Below are positions 15,866 through 23,174 of a DNA stretch of 25,605 nt, piece after piece. The notes under the pieces are model-generated. The model searched no databases, was not told the origin of the DNA, and saw only the letters and a list, made by a program, of their open reading frames with translations. The DNA lies in IMG/VR virus record IMGVR_UViG_3300022074_000337, positions 1 to 25,605 of that record; one strand, 5' to 3'. The translations under genes were made by a program, and so were the position numbers. The DNA is from a virus. Within the stretch, counting starts at the first letter, position 1. Every line of letters begins with the position of its first letter.

Positions 15866-16873
15866 ATGTCTAAAGTATTAGTAGTAGGTGCCGGTTTTTC
15901 CGGATCTGTGGTGGCACATGAATTAAATAAGGCTGGACACCAAGTGACGGTTATCGATGAGAGAGATCACATCGGTGGTAATGCTTATGACTACACTAAT
16001 GAATATGGTATACGTATACACAAATATGGTCCACATATATTTCATACCAACAATGAAAAAGTATATAAATGGATTACACAGTTTGGTGAATGGACACCAT
16101 ATAAGCATAAAGCAAAAGCAATATTAAGTAATGGTCAATATGTTTCTTTTCCAATCAATAAAGAAGCTAAAGACATTGTTGGTGAAGAAAATATTGTAGA
16201 CACGTTCTTTCGTCCATACACATATAAGATGTGGGGTAAAACAATTGAAGAACTCGATCCATCAGTACTTAAACGAGTCTCTGTAAAAGATGACTACAAC
16301 GAATACTACTTTCCAGATGATGCATACCAAATACTACCTAACGAAGGATACACAAAAGTCTTTGAAGAAATATTAAAAGGTATCGATGTAAAATTAAATG
16401 TAAAATTTAAACATCACATGGAATCATACTACGATCATACTTTTAACTCAATGGCAATTGATGAATATTTTGATTACAAATATGGTGAGTTGCCATATAG
16501 GTCAATAAAGTTTCATCATACAACTTTACCAACACCAAAGGTTCTTCCTACGGCCTGTGTTAATATGACACATGAAGGTCCATACACTAGAATGACAGAA
16601 TGGAAAAACTTTCCAGTTCACGGTGTAAACGATCAGTATACAACTATTACATATGAAGAACCATGTGACTATAAAACAAACGACTATGAAAGGTATTATC
16701 CGGTCAAAGATATCGATGGTAGTAACAGGATCATATATAATTCATATAAACAATTAATTAAAGACAATGTAACGTTTATAGGAAGATGTGGAATGTATGT
16801 TTACGTTGATATGCATCAAGCTATAAACTCGGCATTAGTAGCGGCTAATAAATTTCTGGAGAAAAACAAATGA
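15866..16873 (+). CDS. glf: UDP-galactopyranose mutase
   Basis: Glf converts UDP-galactopyranose to UDP-galactofuranose using reduced FAD. The 335-residue protein has GAGFSG (8-13) as FAD site, DERDHIGGNAYD (31-42), HKYGPHIFHT (52-61), RPYTYKMWGKTIEEL, RVSVKDDYNEYYF, GYTKVF and the C-terminal GRCGMYVYVDMHQAINSAL (FAD-binding, active-site Arg/Tyr). The length is slightly below E. coli Glf (367). It lies between two paralogous glycosyltransferases. This makes galactofuranose a probable building block of the island's product. Stop overlaps the next start (ATGA). Confidence 0.96.
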   Translation: MSKVLVVGAGFSGSVVAHELNKAGHQVTVIDERDHIGGNAYDYTNEYGIRIHKYGPHIFHTNNEKVYKWITQFGEWTPYKHKAKAILSNGQYVSFPINKEAKDIVGEENIVDTFFRPYTYKMWGKTIEELDPSVLKRVSVKDDYNEYYFPDDAYQILPNEGYTKVFEEILKGIDVKLNVKFKHHMESYYDHTFNSMAIDEYFDYKYGELPYRSIKFHHTTLPTPKVLPTACVNMTHEGPYTRMTEWKNFPVHGVNDQYTTITYEEPCDYKTNDYERYYPVKDIDGSNRIIYNSYKQLIKDNVTFIGRCGMYVYVDMHQAINSALVAANKFLEKNK

Positions 16874-17763
16874 AAAATATAATATATCAATATTGGAAAG
16901 GTGATTTAAAACCCGGTGTTGTTTACAGTACAGAACTTATTAAAAAGTATGCCGAAAAGATTGGAGCAGAATACAGATTCGATCATAATAAAACAATTGC
17001 TGGTAAAGTTTGTTCGATACCGATTTATTATGAACCAGCTAATCCTTTAGTTGATCCATACTTTGATGATTATGATAATGTTGCTTTAATCGATATTGAT
17101 GTGTTTCCAGTAGAGAACTTAAATGAAAATTTATTTGATCAACTCGATGGTGAAGATGCAGGTATATGCACTGAACCAGATCAACCTTTCTTTAGAAGCA
17201 CTATGAACGTTTCCGATATAACATACGAAAATGATATGAGATGGGCTCGATTTCTTAAAGATAAATGGAATGTTAAATATTCATATGATGAGAAAGATAG
17301 ACCTATGGTTTATAACACAGGTGTAGTAGTTATATCTAAAGAAGGTTTAAAGAAGATGAAAACTCAATGGCCGTCATTTCAAGAATATGTTAACTCTATA
17401 CAGAGTCTACGCTTAGCTAGATTTTACTACTTATTTCAAGATTACTTTTCTGCATTTATCCACATGGATGGATTTAAATTTAAAAAGTTACATAACGGCT
17501 GGAACTCTTATATGCATAAATTAAGATCTCATCCTAATGCTACAATAAACGATACACGTACAGAAGATACTAAATTAGTTCATATTATGTTTAGAACCGC
17601 CGATGATTGGCCAAGAGAAACCTTATGGGCAATAACTAACTCACCAATGGAAGAGTGGAGAAAATTAGTGCCGGTCTGGAAAGAGTGGCCAAATGATCCA
17701 GAAAAAACAATAAAGGCAGAGTCCAGTTTAGTATCATCTATTAAAAATATACAGGAGAATTGA
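16870..17763 (+). CDS. GT-A glycosyltransferase (paralogue of the one at 15056)
   Basis: A 297-residue protein with IIYQYWKGDLKPG (4-16), DID at 75-77 (VALIDIDVFPV), GICTEPDQPFFRSTMNV, VYNTGVVVISKEGL, ARFYYLFQDYF and NGWNSYMHKLR, each with a counterpart in the gene at 15056. The two copies flank glf. The C-terminal tail of about 30 residues is unique. The start overlaps the glf stop (ATGA), and ATACAGGAG near the end serves the next gene. It is probably a galactofuranosyl- or related transferase, substrate unproven. Confidence 0.82.
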   Translation: MKNIIYQYWKGDLKPGVVYSTELIKKYAEKIGAEYRFDHNKTIAGKVCSIPIYYEPANPLVDPYFDDYDNVALIDIDVFPVENLNENLFDQLDGEDAGICTEPDQPFFRSTMNVSDITYENDMRWARFLKDKWNVKYSYDEKDRPMVYNTGVVVISKEGLKKMKTQWPSFQEYVNSIQSLRLARFYYLFQDYFSAFIHMDGFKFKKLHNGWNSYMHKLRSHPNATINDTRTEDTKLVHIMFRTADDWPRETLWAITNSPMEEWRKLVPVWKEWPNDPEKTIKAESSLVSSIKNIQEN

Positions 17764-17764
17764 T

Positions 17765-18334
17765 ATGCTTACAGCTGATTTAAATCATGTAAAAACCGTA
17801 GAAGAATTTTACAAATCGATAAGAACTCAACAAGAAGTAGCACATGGTAAAGCGTACTGTGATCAGCATGATGCTATTACAAAATATATGAAAGAGTGTA
17901 ACTCATATAAAGAATTAGGTACACACCAAGGTGGCACAGCCGCATGTGCTATGTTATCAAAACCAAAATATATTGAATTAATTGACATTAATCATTACAA
18001 GTATAGGTGGAAACTACAACCTCTTGCTGAAACTTATTGTAAAGAACATGGTATTGAGCTGGTAGTAAAAGATGCAGATTCCTCATCACTAGCATCACTA
18101 GGTGCACCGGTTGATATGATGTTAATAGATTCATTACATAAACCTGATCACATGAAAAAAGAATTAGATTTACATGGTGTTTCAGTTAATAAGTACATCA
18201 TTGCACATGACACTTATGTAAATCAAGCACTTCATCAATGTTTAGAAAATTGGTGTAATGAAAATCGTGCTTGGAAAGTACACGAAAGAGGAACCGTAAA
18301 CGTAGGATATACGGTGTTAAAGAAAAATGCGTAA
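17765..18334 (+). CDS. Class I SAM methyltransferase (Methyltransf_24-like)
   Basis: A 189-residue protein with motif I YKELGTHQGGTAACA (48-62), motif II IELIDIN (70-76), and LIDSLHKPDHMKKEL (120-134), which matches the IDxxHxxxxxxxDL signature of cephalosporin-hydroxylase / catechol-type O-methyltransferases. YIIAHDTYVN follows as the acidic-His metal-binding region. The gene overlaps the next by 8 nt; AGGAG precedes the ATG. It is probably a glycan O-methyltransferase. Confidence 0.77.
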   Translation: MLTADLNHVKTVEEFYKSIRTQQEVAHGKAYCDQHDAITKYMKECNSYKELGTHQGGTAACAMLSKPKYIELIDINHYKYRWKLQPLAETYCKEHGIELVVKDADSSSLASLGAPVDMMLIDSLHKPDHMKKELDLHGVSVNKYIIAHDTYVNQALHQCLENWCNENRAWKVHERGTVNVGYTVLKKNA

Positions 18335-19028
18335 TATAATACTACAACACTTTGATGGTGAAATGAGACCACTTGATTATGAATCAATGTGGAACATCAT
18401 GGATTATGCAGACATGGTCTATGCTGATTATAAATTAGTGTTAGGTAAACCATTTAGAGAAAATTTAACAAACGCCTGTCAAAAGGTTCATATGATACAT
18501 GAAGAGTTCGATGAATGGGATAACGTGTTGATGTTAGATATTGATATGTTTAGACCTGAAGAAATGAGGTTAAATATATTTGACCAACCCGGTATCGGCT
18601 TATATGCAGATGTTCAACAAAATCTACATAGAAGATTAATACAATGGTACCCTATGCTAGGGAGTATGGACACACCATATTGGGGCGGCGCCATATACAA
18701 AATGGATAGGCTTACAAGACAAACACTTCGTAAACAACTTGGTGGTAATGAAGGTTGGATGCAGAATTTCAATAAACCTTACAATTATGAAGATGAAGGT
18801 ATTATGCATGTCTTGGCAATGAGGTCAGGTATGAAATTTGAACAACCGTATCTTGATCGTAAATGGTGCCAGTGCTCGTTCTTACCTAATCCTGAAAGAG
18901 CAGGCTTTATTCATGTAAGAACTAAAGTAACTCCTCAAGGACCTAAAAGAGAAAAAATACTTAATTGGAAAGAGTTGGTAGACAAAAAAATATTAGGTGC
19001 TTATAAACCACACGATAGTGATGCTTAA
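18327..19028 (+). CDS. GT-A glycosyltransferase
   Basis: A 233-residue protein opening MRNIILQHFDGEMRP, the same N-terminal layout as the other GT-A genes here. DID at 71-73 (VLMLDIDMFRP), GLYADVQQNLH, and PYWGGAIYKMDR (the acceptor loop) follow, with YEDEGIMHVLA and DRKWCQCSFLP near the end. It is a putative NDP-sugar transferase. It overlaps its neighbours by 8 nt on each side. Substrate unknown. Confidence 0.78.
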   Translation: MRNIILQHFDGEMRPLDYESMWNIMDYADMVYADYKLVLGKPFRENLTNACQKVHMIHEEFDEWDNVLMLDIDMFRPEEMRLNIFDQPGIGLYADVQQNLHRRLIQWYPMLGSMDTPYWGGAIYKMDRLTRQTLRKQLGGNEGWMQNFNKPYNYEDEGIMHVLAMRSGMKFEQPYLDRKWCQCSFLPNPERAGFIHVRTKVTPQGPKREKILNWKELVDKKILGAYKPHDSDA

Positions 19029-19434
19029 CGTATTATTCGAAAGGTATAAATCTAAAAGATTGAAGTATCATTTATATTATGAGAAAGAATTCTTTAACCG
19101 TAGATTTGAACCACTCATGATATTACAAGTCGGCATAGAACCGAGCTTACAGGTTTGGCAAAGATACTTTACTAGATCTCGAATATATTGCATAGACAGG
19201 TTTGTACATACAGATCCTAAAAATATTTCTTACTTAGATGAAGAAAGAATACACTGGTCAAGATGTGATGTAAATAATAAAAAGCAACTTAATCATGTCA
19301 TGATAGATGTGTGGAAAAAACCACGGTTTAACATTATAATAGATAATATTAGTGATCATAAAACAATGAGACATTACGGTATCGATAAGTACTATAAAGA
19401 GGTTAACGATGAAGTCTTTTGCCATAGTTGTTGA
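19021..19434 (+). CDS. C-terminally shortened methyltransferase-like protein
   Basis: Taken from ATG 19021 (137 residues); an in-frame upstream start at 18997 would lie inside the preceding gene. MILQVGIEPSLQVWQRYFTRSRIYCIDRF looks like the motif I-II region of sugar O-methyltransferases (LEVGxxxGxSLxxWxxYFPxAxIxGIDxF) with the glycines mostly lost, and FNIIIDNISDH resembles the IDDGSH motif. The usual end (GGxYxIED) is absent, because the frame stops inside the following gene. It is probably a decayed or minimal methyltransferase, possibly inactive. Confidence 0.5.
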   Translation: MLNVLFERYKSKRLKYHLYYEKEFFNRRFEPLMILQVGIEPSLQVWQRYFTRSRIYCIDRFVHTDPKNISYLDEERIHWSRCDVNNKKQLNHVMIDVWKKPRFNIIIDNISDHKTMRHYGIDKYYKEVNDEVFCHSC

Positions 19435-20107
19435 AGGCAATAAAATATCAGAATCAGGTTATCAAGAACTTAAAGAAAGTTACGATAAGTATGGTTATGA
19501 AGACGAATTGCAAATACATCCTGCTATACCTACTGACAAAGTAGTTGGCTATTGTGGAGGCAATGGTTTAGTTTGGAACTATCCTTGGGTAGGTAGTCAT
19601 GTAGATTTAAAGACAGGCCTTATCAAATCTGCATATCCTACAGAAGATAAAAATAAAAGAATTTCTTGCTTTTTAAGCCATTGGTATTTGTGGCATAAGT
19701 GCAAGAACTTAGATGAAATGATTATGGTATTTGAACATGATTCAAGAATTATAAAGAAGCTTCCAGCAGACAGTACATTTCAAAAATCAAAGTTTGATAT
19801 TATAGGTATAAATGATCCATCAATGGCAACAAGAAAATCTAAATTATATCATGATATGATACTTAAAAACACTGAGTTCTTTCAACCGGTTCCACGTATA
19901 GATGAGTTCAATATACCACAAGGATTAGCAGGTAATTCAGCATATGTCATTAAACCTGCAGGTGCAATTAAAATGATAGACTTAGCACAAGAACACGGCA
20001 TGTGGCCAAATGATGCATTAATGTGTTATCAACTTATCGAAACACTTGGAGTAACACGTAACTTTTATACAAGAGTTCAAGGATTGAGGTCAACAACAAC
20101 ACTATGA
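19409..20107 (+). CDS. GT25-like glycosyltransferase (tandem copy 1)
   Basis: A 232-residue protein resembling family 25 LPS transferases: CFLSHWYLWHKC (87-98) is the SH motif and MVFEHDSRI (106-114) stands where the family has EDD. AGNSAYVIKPAGAIKMI is the conserved YxxxxxGAxxxL segment. The neighbour at 20104 shares all three, so these are tandem paralogues. EHD in place of EDD is a change at the presumed metal/donor site. It overlaps both flanking genes. The likely role is adding hexose to a surface glycan or glycoprotein. Confidence 0.77.
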   Translation: MKSFAIVVEGNKISESGYQELKESYDKYGYEDELQIHPAIPTDKVVGYCGGNGLVWNYPWVGSHVDLKTGLIKSAYPTEDKNKRISCFLSHWYLWHKCKNLDEMIMVFEHDSRIIKKLPADSTFQKSKFDIIGINDPSMATRKSKLYHDMILKNTEFFQPVPRIDEFNIPQGLAGNSAYVIKPAGAIKMIDLAQEHGMWPNDALMCYQLIETLGVTRNFYTRVQGLRSTTTL

Positions 20108-20745
20108 AGATGTATGTAATAACAATAATGGATAACGAAAGGTCAGTGCAGGTTGCTGACAGGTGTATACAAAGTGGATTAGTATTCGGTAATAAAATAG
20201 AAAAACATCCAGCATTTTCTCCACAAAATTGTAATGTATATGAAGAACTTGAAAAGCATGGATACGATAAAGCTGGATTTATAGAGAAGTACAGTAGACC
20301 AGAGAATTGTATTGCAGGATTCTTAAGTCACCACAGCTTATGGGAAAAATGCATTGAAATTGGAGAGCCTATAGTCATATTTGAACACGATGCTGTGATA
20401 ACAAATGACATACCACTACTACATATGTTTGACATATTGAGTATAGGTAAACCATCTTACGGTAAATTCAATACTCCATCATTCTTAGGTTATGGTGCAT
20501 TAGTATCTAAACCATATTTCCCTGGTGCACATGCATATCGCATTACACCGAAAGGTGCGGCTGCATTGATAAATGAAGCTCAATTTAGTGCAGGTCCTAC
20601 AGACGTGTATATACATACAAGTAAATTTACATTAGGTGAATATTATCCTTGGCCAGTAGAAGCAAAAGATAGTTTTACTACAATACAAAGAAAAGAAGGT
20701 TGCTACGCAAAACATAATTATGGCGAAACATACGACATCATATGA
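20104..20745 (+). CDS. GT25-like glycosyltransferase (tandem copy 2)
   Basis: A 213-residue paralogue of the preceding gene: MYVITIMDNERSVQVADRC at the N-terminus, AGFLSHHSLWEKC (71-83), VIFEHDAVI (91-99) and GAHAYRITPKGAAALI. It again has EHD rather than EDD. It shares a 4-nt ATGA overlap with copy 1 and overlaps the next gene by 26 nt. The two probably arose by duplication and act on successive steps or on different acceptors. Confidence 0.77.
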   Translation: MKMYVITIMDNERSVQVADRCIQSGLVFGNKIEKHPAFSPQNCNVYEELEKHGYDKAGFIEKYSRPENCIAGFLSHHSLWEKCIEIGEPIVIFEHDAVITNDIPLLHMFDILSIGKPSYGKFNTPSFLGYGALVSKPYFPGAHAYRITPKGAAALINEAQFSAGPTDVYIHTSKFTLGEYYPWPVEAKDSFTTIQRKEGCYAKHNYGETYDII

Positions 20746-21376
20746 TGAGGCTTTTTTAACCGGTTGTGATAGTTCACAGGAGTGGATGCTTACTTGGTTT
20801 TTAAAGAATTATAAAAAGAACTCAACTAAACCTCTAGTATTTGCAAACTTTGGAGTAACAGATGAGTGTCTTGATATCATGAGAGCCAACTGTCATGCCA
20901 TCATGGATATGACAACCACTGAAGAAAAAGGCTGGTTTAAAAAACCATTGTCAATAATAAAATGTCCGGCATATAAAACAGTATGGTTAGACACCGATTG
21001 TGAAATACGTATGAACATAGACGGCATATTTAATTTACTTCAACCAAATATACTTAATATGGTAGAAGATGAACCATGGTCAATGCGAGCAGGTCAAAAG
21101 TGGCACAACTCAGGTGTTGTCGGTGTCATAGATAAACCTATGATATTAAATCAATGGGCTCTTGAAATTAGAAAGAATGGTGGCCAACAAGGAGACCAAG
21201 AAGTACTTCATTCTATGTTGACACCAATAACAAAGATTAGCGCAATACACGACTTGCCTAATGAGTATAATGTATTAAGAATACAAACGGAAGTTGATAA
21301 AACTTATGATGGACCTATACGTATAATGCATTGGACTGGTTACAAAGGCAAAAATATTATTAAGGAATTGATATGA
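20720..21376 (+). CDS. GT-A glycosyltransferase
   Basis: A 218-residue protein with the DTD metal site at 91-93 (TVWLDTDCEIRMN) and WHNSGVVGVIDKPMI as the acceptor loop, then QQGDQEVLHSML and a closing RIMHWTGYKG. This is the nucleotide-diphospho-sugar transferase layout. It is unlike the other GT-A copies in the N-terminal 60 residues. The start at 20720 overlaps copy 2 of the GT25-like pair, and the stop overlaps the next ATG by 4 nt. Substrate unknown. Confidence 0.78.
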   Translation: MAKHTTSYDEAFLTGCDSSQEWMLTWFLKNYKKNSTKPLVFANFGVTDECLDIMRANCHAIMDMTTTEEKGWFKKPLSIIKCPAYKTVWLDTDCEIRMNIDGIFNLLQPNILNMVEDEPWSMRAGQKWHNSGVVGVIDKPMILNQWALEIRKNGGQQGDQEVLHSMLTPITKISAIHDLPNEYNVLRIQTEVDKTYDGPIRIMHWTGYKGKNIIKELI

Positions 21377-21996
21377 AGAGAATAGTACATATTGTTGGTA
21401 ATGGCGATCATGCTGGATATTACTGGAATGAACCAAGACAAGGCATGAAATTAACGTGTAATGTTCCACCATTTACAATACCTAATGTTTATGCTACTAT
21501 AATGGTGGACTTCAAAATGATGAAAGCTATTCATGATGGTTCAGTAGGTTTTACTAGTGAATGGATAGTTGGAATGAGACCAAAGATATATATGGGAAAC
21601 AATCCATCATTCCATATTAAGATGTCTCCTTACATCAAAGAATTCTATACAGAACTACCTAAGTATGTAGCAAACTACACAGACTTTAACTGCGGTCACA
21701 TGGCAGTTCACTACGCAGCAAACAAAGTAAAAGCTGAAGAAATACACATGTATGGATTCGATTCTTTGTTTGATTTTAATCTTCGAAGCTACACAGATTT
21801 GTTTCTAAATTCAGACAGAGGAGATGCTAATAATATCAGACTTGCAAATAATTGGCGACCAGTATGGGAGAATATGTTTAAGGAGTTTCCAAAGACAGAT
21901 TTCGTTCTACACCATAAGCATAATGCAATAAAAGTTAATATTAGTGACAATGTTAAGATAGTAACATACGATAAGATGGCTAAACCACCCGAATAA
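21373..21996 (+). CDS. Putative transferase, GT42/DUF115-like
   Basis: A 207-residue protein with an N-terminal HIVGNGDHAG that resembles the VxGNGPS nucleotide site of GT42 sialyltransferases and DUF115 proteins, then TIMVDFKMMKAI and a later HMAVHYAANKVKAEEIHMYGFDSLFD, similar to the A..A...G..EIyl.G.D segment of those families. Similarity is by motif only. It closes the glycan island, and a T8 run and the promoter at 22013 follow directly. If the reading is right it would use a nucleotide-activated acidic sugar. Confidence 0.5.
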   Translation: MKRIVHIVGNGDHAGYYWNEPRQGMKLTCNVPPFTIPNVYATIMVDFKMMKAIHDGSVGFTSEWIVGMRPKIYMGNNPSFHIKMSPYIKEFYTELPKYVANYTDFNCGHMAVHYAANKVKAEEIHMYGFDSLFDFNLRSYTDLFLNSDRGDANNIRLANNWRPVWENMFKEFPKTDFVLHHKHNAIKVNISDNVKIVTYDKMAKPPE

Positions 21997-22012
21997 TTTT
22001 TTTTCATTTAAG

Positions 22013-22061
22013 TGCATTTTTTCCTTTACAAACGGTTTTTTTTGTGGTATAATAGTACTAT
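22013..22061 (+). promoter_or_regulatory. Strong sigma70-type promoter with conserved box and palindrome
   Basis: The box TGCATTTTTTCCTTTACA (22013-22030) includes -35 TTTACA (22025-22030), then a 17-nt spacer, TATAAT (22048-22053) and the palindrome ATAGTACTAT (22052-22061). The box is identical to the one at 7796. The T-rich stretch just upstream, after the glycan-island stop, could also mark the end of that operon, but no stem is seen. Confidence 0.8.
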
Positions 22062-22087
22062 AAAATAAAAAATTAAGGAGTTGAAAT

Positions 22088-22357
22088 ATGAAGCATTTAA
22101 ATAATCTAATAAAAGGTACAATCACAGATTCTAAAGCACCTTGGGCTATCAGCGAAGATATGGTTGATATGTACAAGCAAGATGCTAAAGATTTCAAAGA
22201 TATTCTTAACATGATTAAGGATAAGAATTTCTCTGGTGCAAAGAAGTTAATCCAGTTCATGGACACTTTACCAAGAGAAGGTGTTCTTGTAGCTATCGCT
22301 CGTGACTTAGGTAATGACTGGGTCGAAGAAAACTTAGAGTATGAGGTAAGAATTTAA
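22088..22357 (+). CDS. Small orphan protein behind a strong promoter, 89 aa
   Basis: An 89-residue soluble, mostly helical protein (starting MKHLNNLIKGTITDSKAPW) with charged helices DMYKQDAKDFKDILNMIKD and an acidic end WVEENLEYEV. AAGGAG lies 7 nt upstream of the ATG. It is a single-gene unit: its own promoter precedes it and another promoter begins at the base after its stop. That position is typical of early host-takeover proteins. Function unknown. Confidence 0.7.
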   Translation: MKHLNNLIKGTITDSKAPWAISEDMVDMYKQDAKDFKDILNMIKDKNFSGAKKLIQFMDTLPREGVLVAIARDLGNDWVEENLEYEVRI

Positions 22358-22406
22358 TGCATTTTTTCCTTTACTTTTCGGAAAAACTGTTGTATAATAG
22401 ATCTAT
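22358..22406 (+). promoter_or_regulatory. Strong sigma70-type promoter with conserved box and palindrome
   Basis: TGCATTTTTTCCTTTACT (22358-22375) starts at the base after the preceding stop codon. The -35 TTTACT (22370-22375), a 17-nt spacer and TATAAT (22393-22398) follow. The palindrome ATAGATCTAT (22397-22406) differs from the copies at 7835 and 22052 by two mirrored changes that keep it perfect. Confidence 0.8.
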
Positions 22407-22432
22407 AATAATTAAAAGGGAGTTAAAATATT

Positions 22433-22621
22433 ATGGCAAAAGTTAAAAGTTTATACATGGATTCATTAGATAAATTCTACGGTGAGGCAGAAGTTATCAT
22501 CGAAGATTGTGAAACAATCGAAGAAGCCAAAGAAAAGGTTGAAGTTCTAAGAAAAGAAAAGTTCAACTGGCTTGACAGATTCACCATCTATAACGAAGTA
22601 GAGTTGTATTGGTATGCTTAA
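22433..22621 (+). CDS. Small orphan acidic protein, 62 aa
   Basis: A 62-residue acidic protein: MAKVKSLYMDSLDKF, then EVIIEDCETIEEAKEKVEVL and a Tyr/Trp-rich end VELYWYA. AAGGGAG is 10 nt before the ATG. It has its own strong promoter. An alpha/beta two-strand, one-helix fold is plausible; no family recognised. Overlaps the hydrolase start by 8 nt, so the promoter may also drive lysis genes. Confidence 0.68.
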   Translation: MAKVKSLYMDSLDKFYGEAEVIIEDCETIEEAKEKVEVLRKEKFNWLDRFTIYNEVELYWYA

Positions 22622-23174
22622 CAACATCAATGCAATGAAAGCGTTTATTGCAGGGACTATAGGATTCTTAGGTTTATCGTTCTGTAGTCCTCAATCTTAT
22701 GCATATGCCTCACCATACGAAGGTACTGCACACCAACAGATTGTATGTTTAGCCGATAATATATACTGGGAAGCACGTAATCAACCGGTAAGAGGTATGT
22801 TTGCAGTGGCATTTGTTGTTGATAATCGTGTCAGTGATAAACGTTATCCTAACACTTATTGTGAAGTAATACAGCAAGGCCCTACAAGACCATCATGGAA
22901 AGACAAATCTGTATACTTTCCAGTAAAAAACAGATGTCAGTTCAGTTGGTATTGTGATGGCAAAGGCGATGATATTCCATCATATGATAGAGAAGTTTAC
23001 AAGATTGCAATGGAAATAGCAAGAATTATATTCTTTGGTCAATATAAAGAAGACATAACATACGGTGCAACACATTATCATGCGGATTATGTATATCCTG
23101 CATGGAGAAAAACTAAAACTAAAACTCTTATTGTAGGCAATCATATATTCTACAGATGGGAAACTAATGAATAA
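22614..23174 (+). CDS. Exported SleB/CwlJ-type cell-wall hydrolase (candidate endolysin)
   Basis: A 186-residue protein with a signal sequence (hydrophobic 9-23, likely cleavage after QSYA at 30 or AYA at 32) and a Hydrolase_2 domain: LADNIYWEARNQPVRG (46-61, E53 the presumed catalytic Glu), VDNRV, CQFSWYCDG and the closing GATHYHADYVYPAW. The family cleaves peptidoglycan glycan strands. The signal sequence would send it to the periplasm without a classical holin. ATG 22635 (residue 8) is an alternative start. Confidence 0.85.
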   Translation: MLNNINAMKAFIAGTIGFLGLSFCSPQSYAYASPYEGTAHQQIVCLADNIYWEARNQPVRGMFAVAFVVDNRVSDKRYPNTYCEVIQQGPTRPSWKDKSVYFPVKNRCQFSWYCDGKGDDIPSYDREVYKIAMEIARIIFFGQYKEDITYGATHYHADYVYPAWRKTKTKTLIVGNHIFYRWETNE

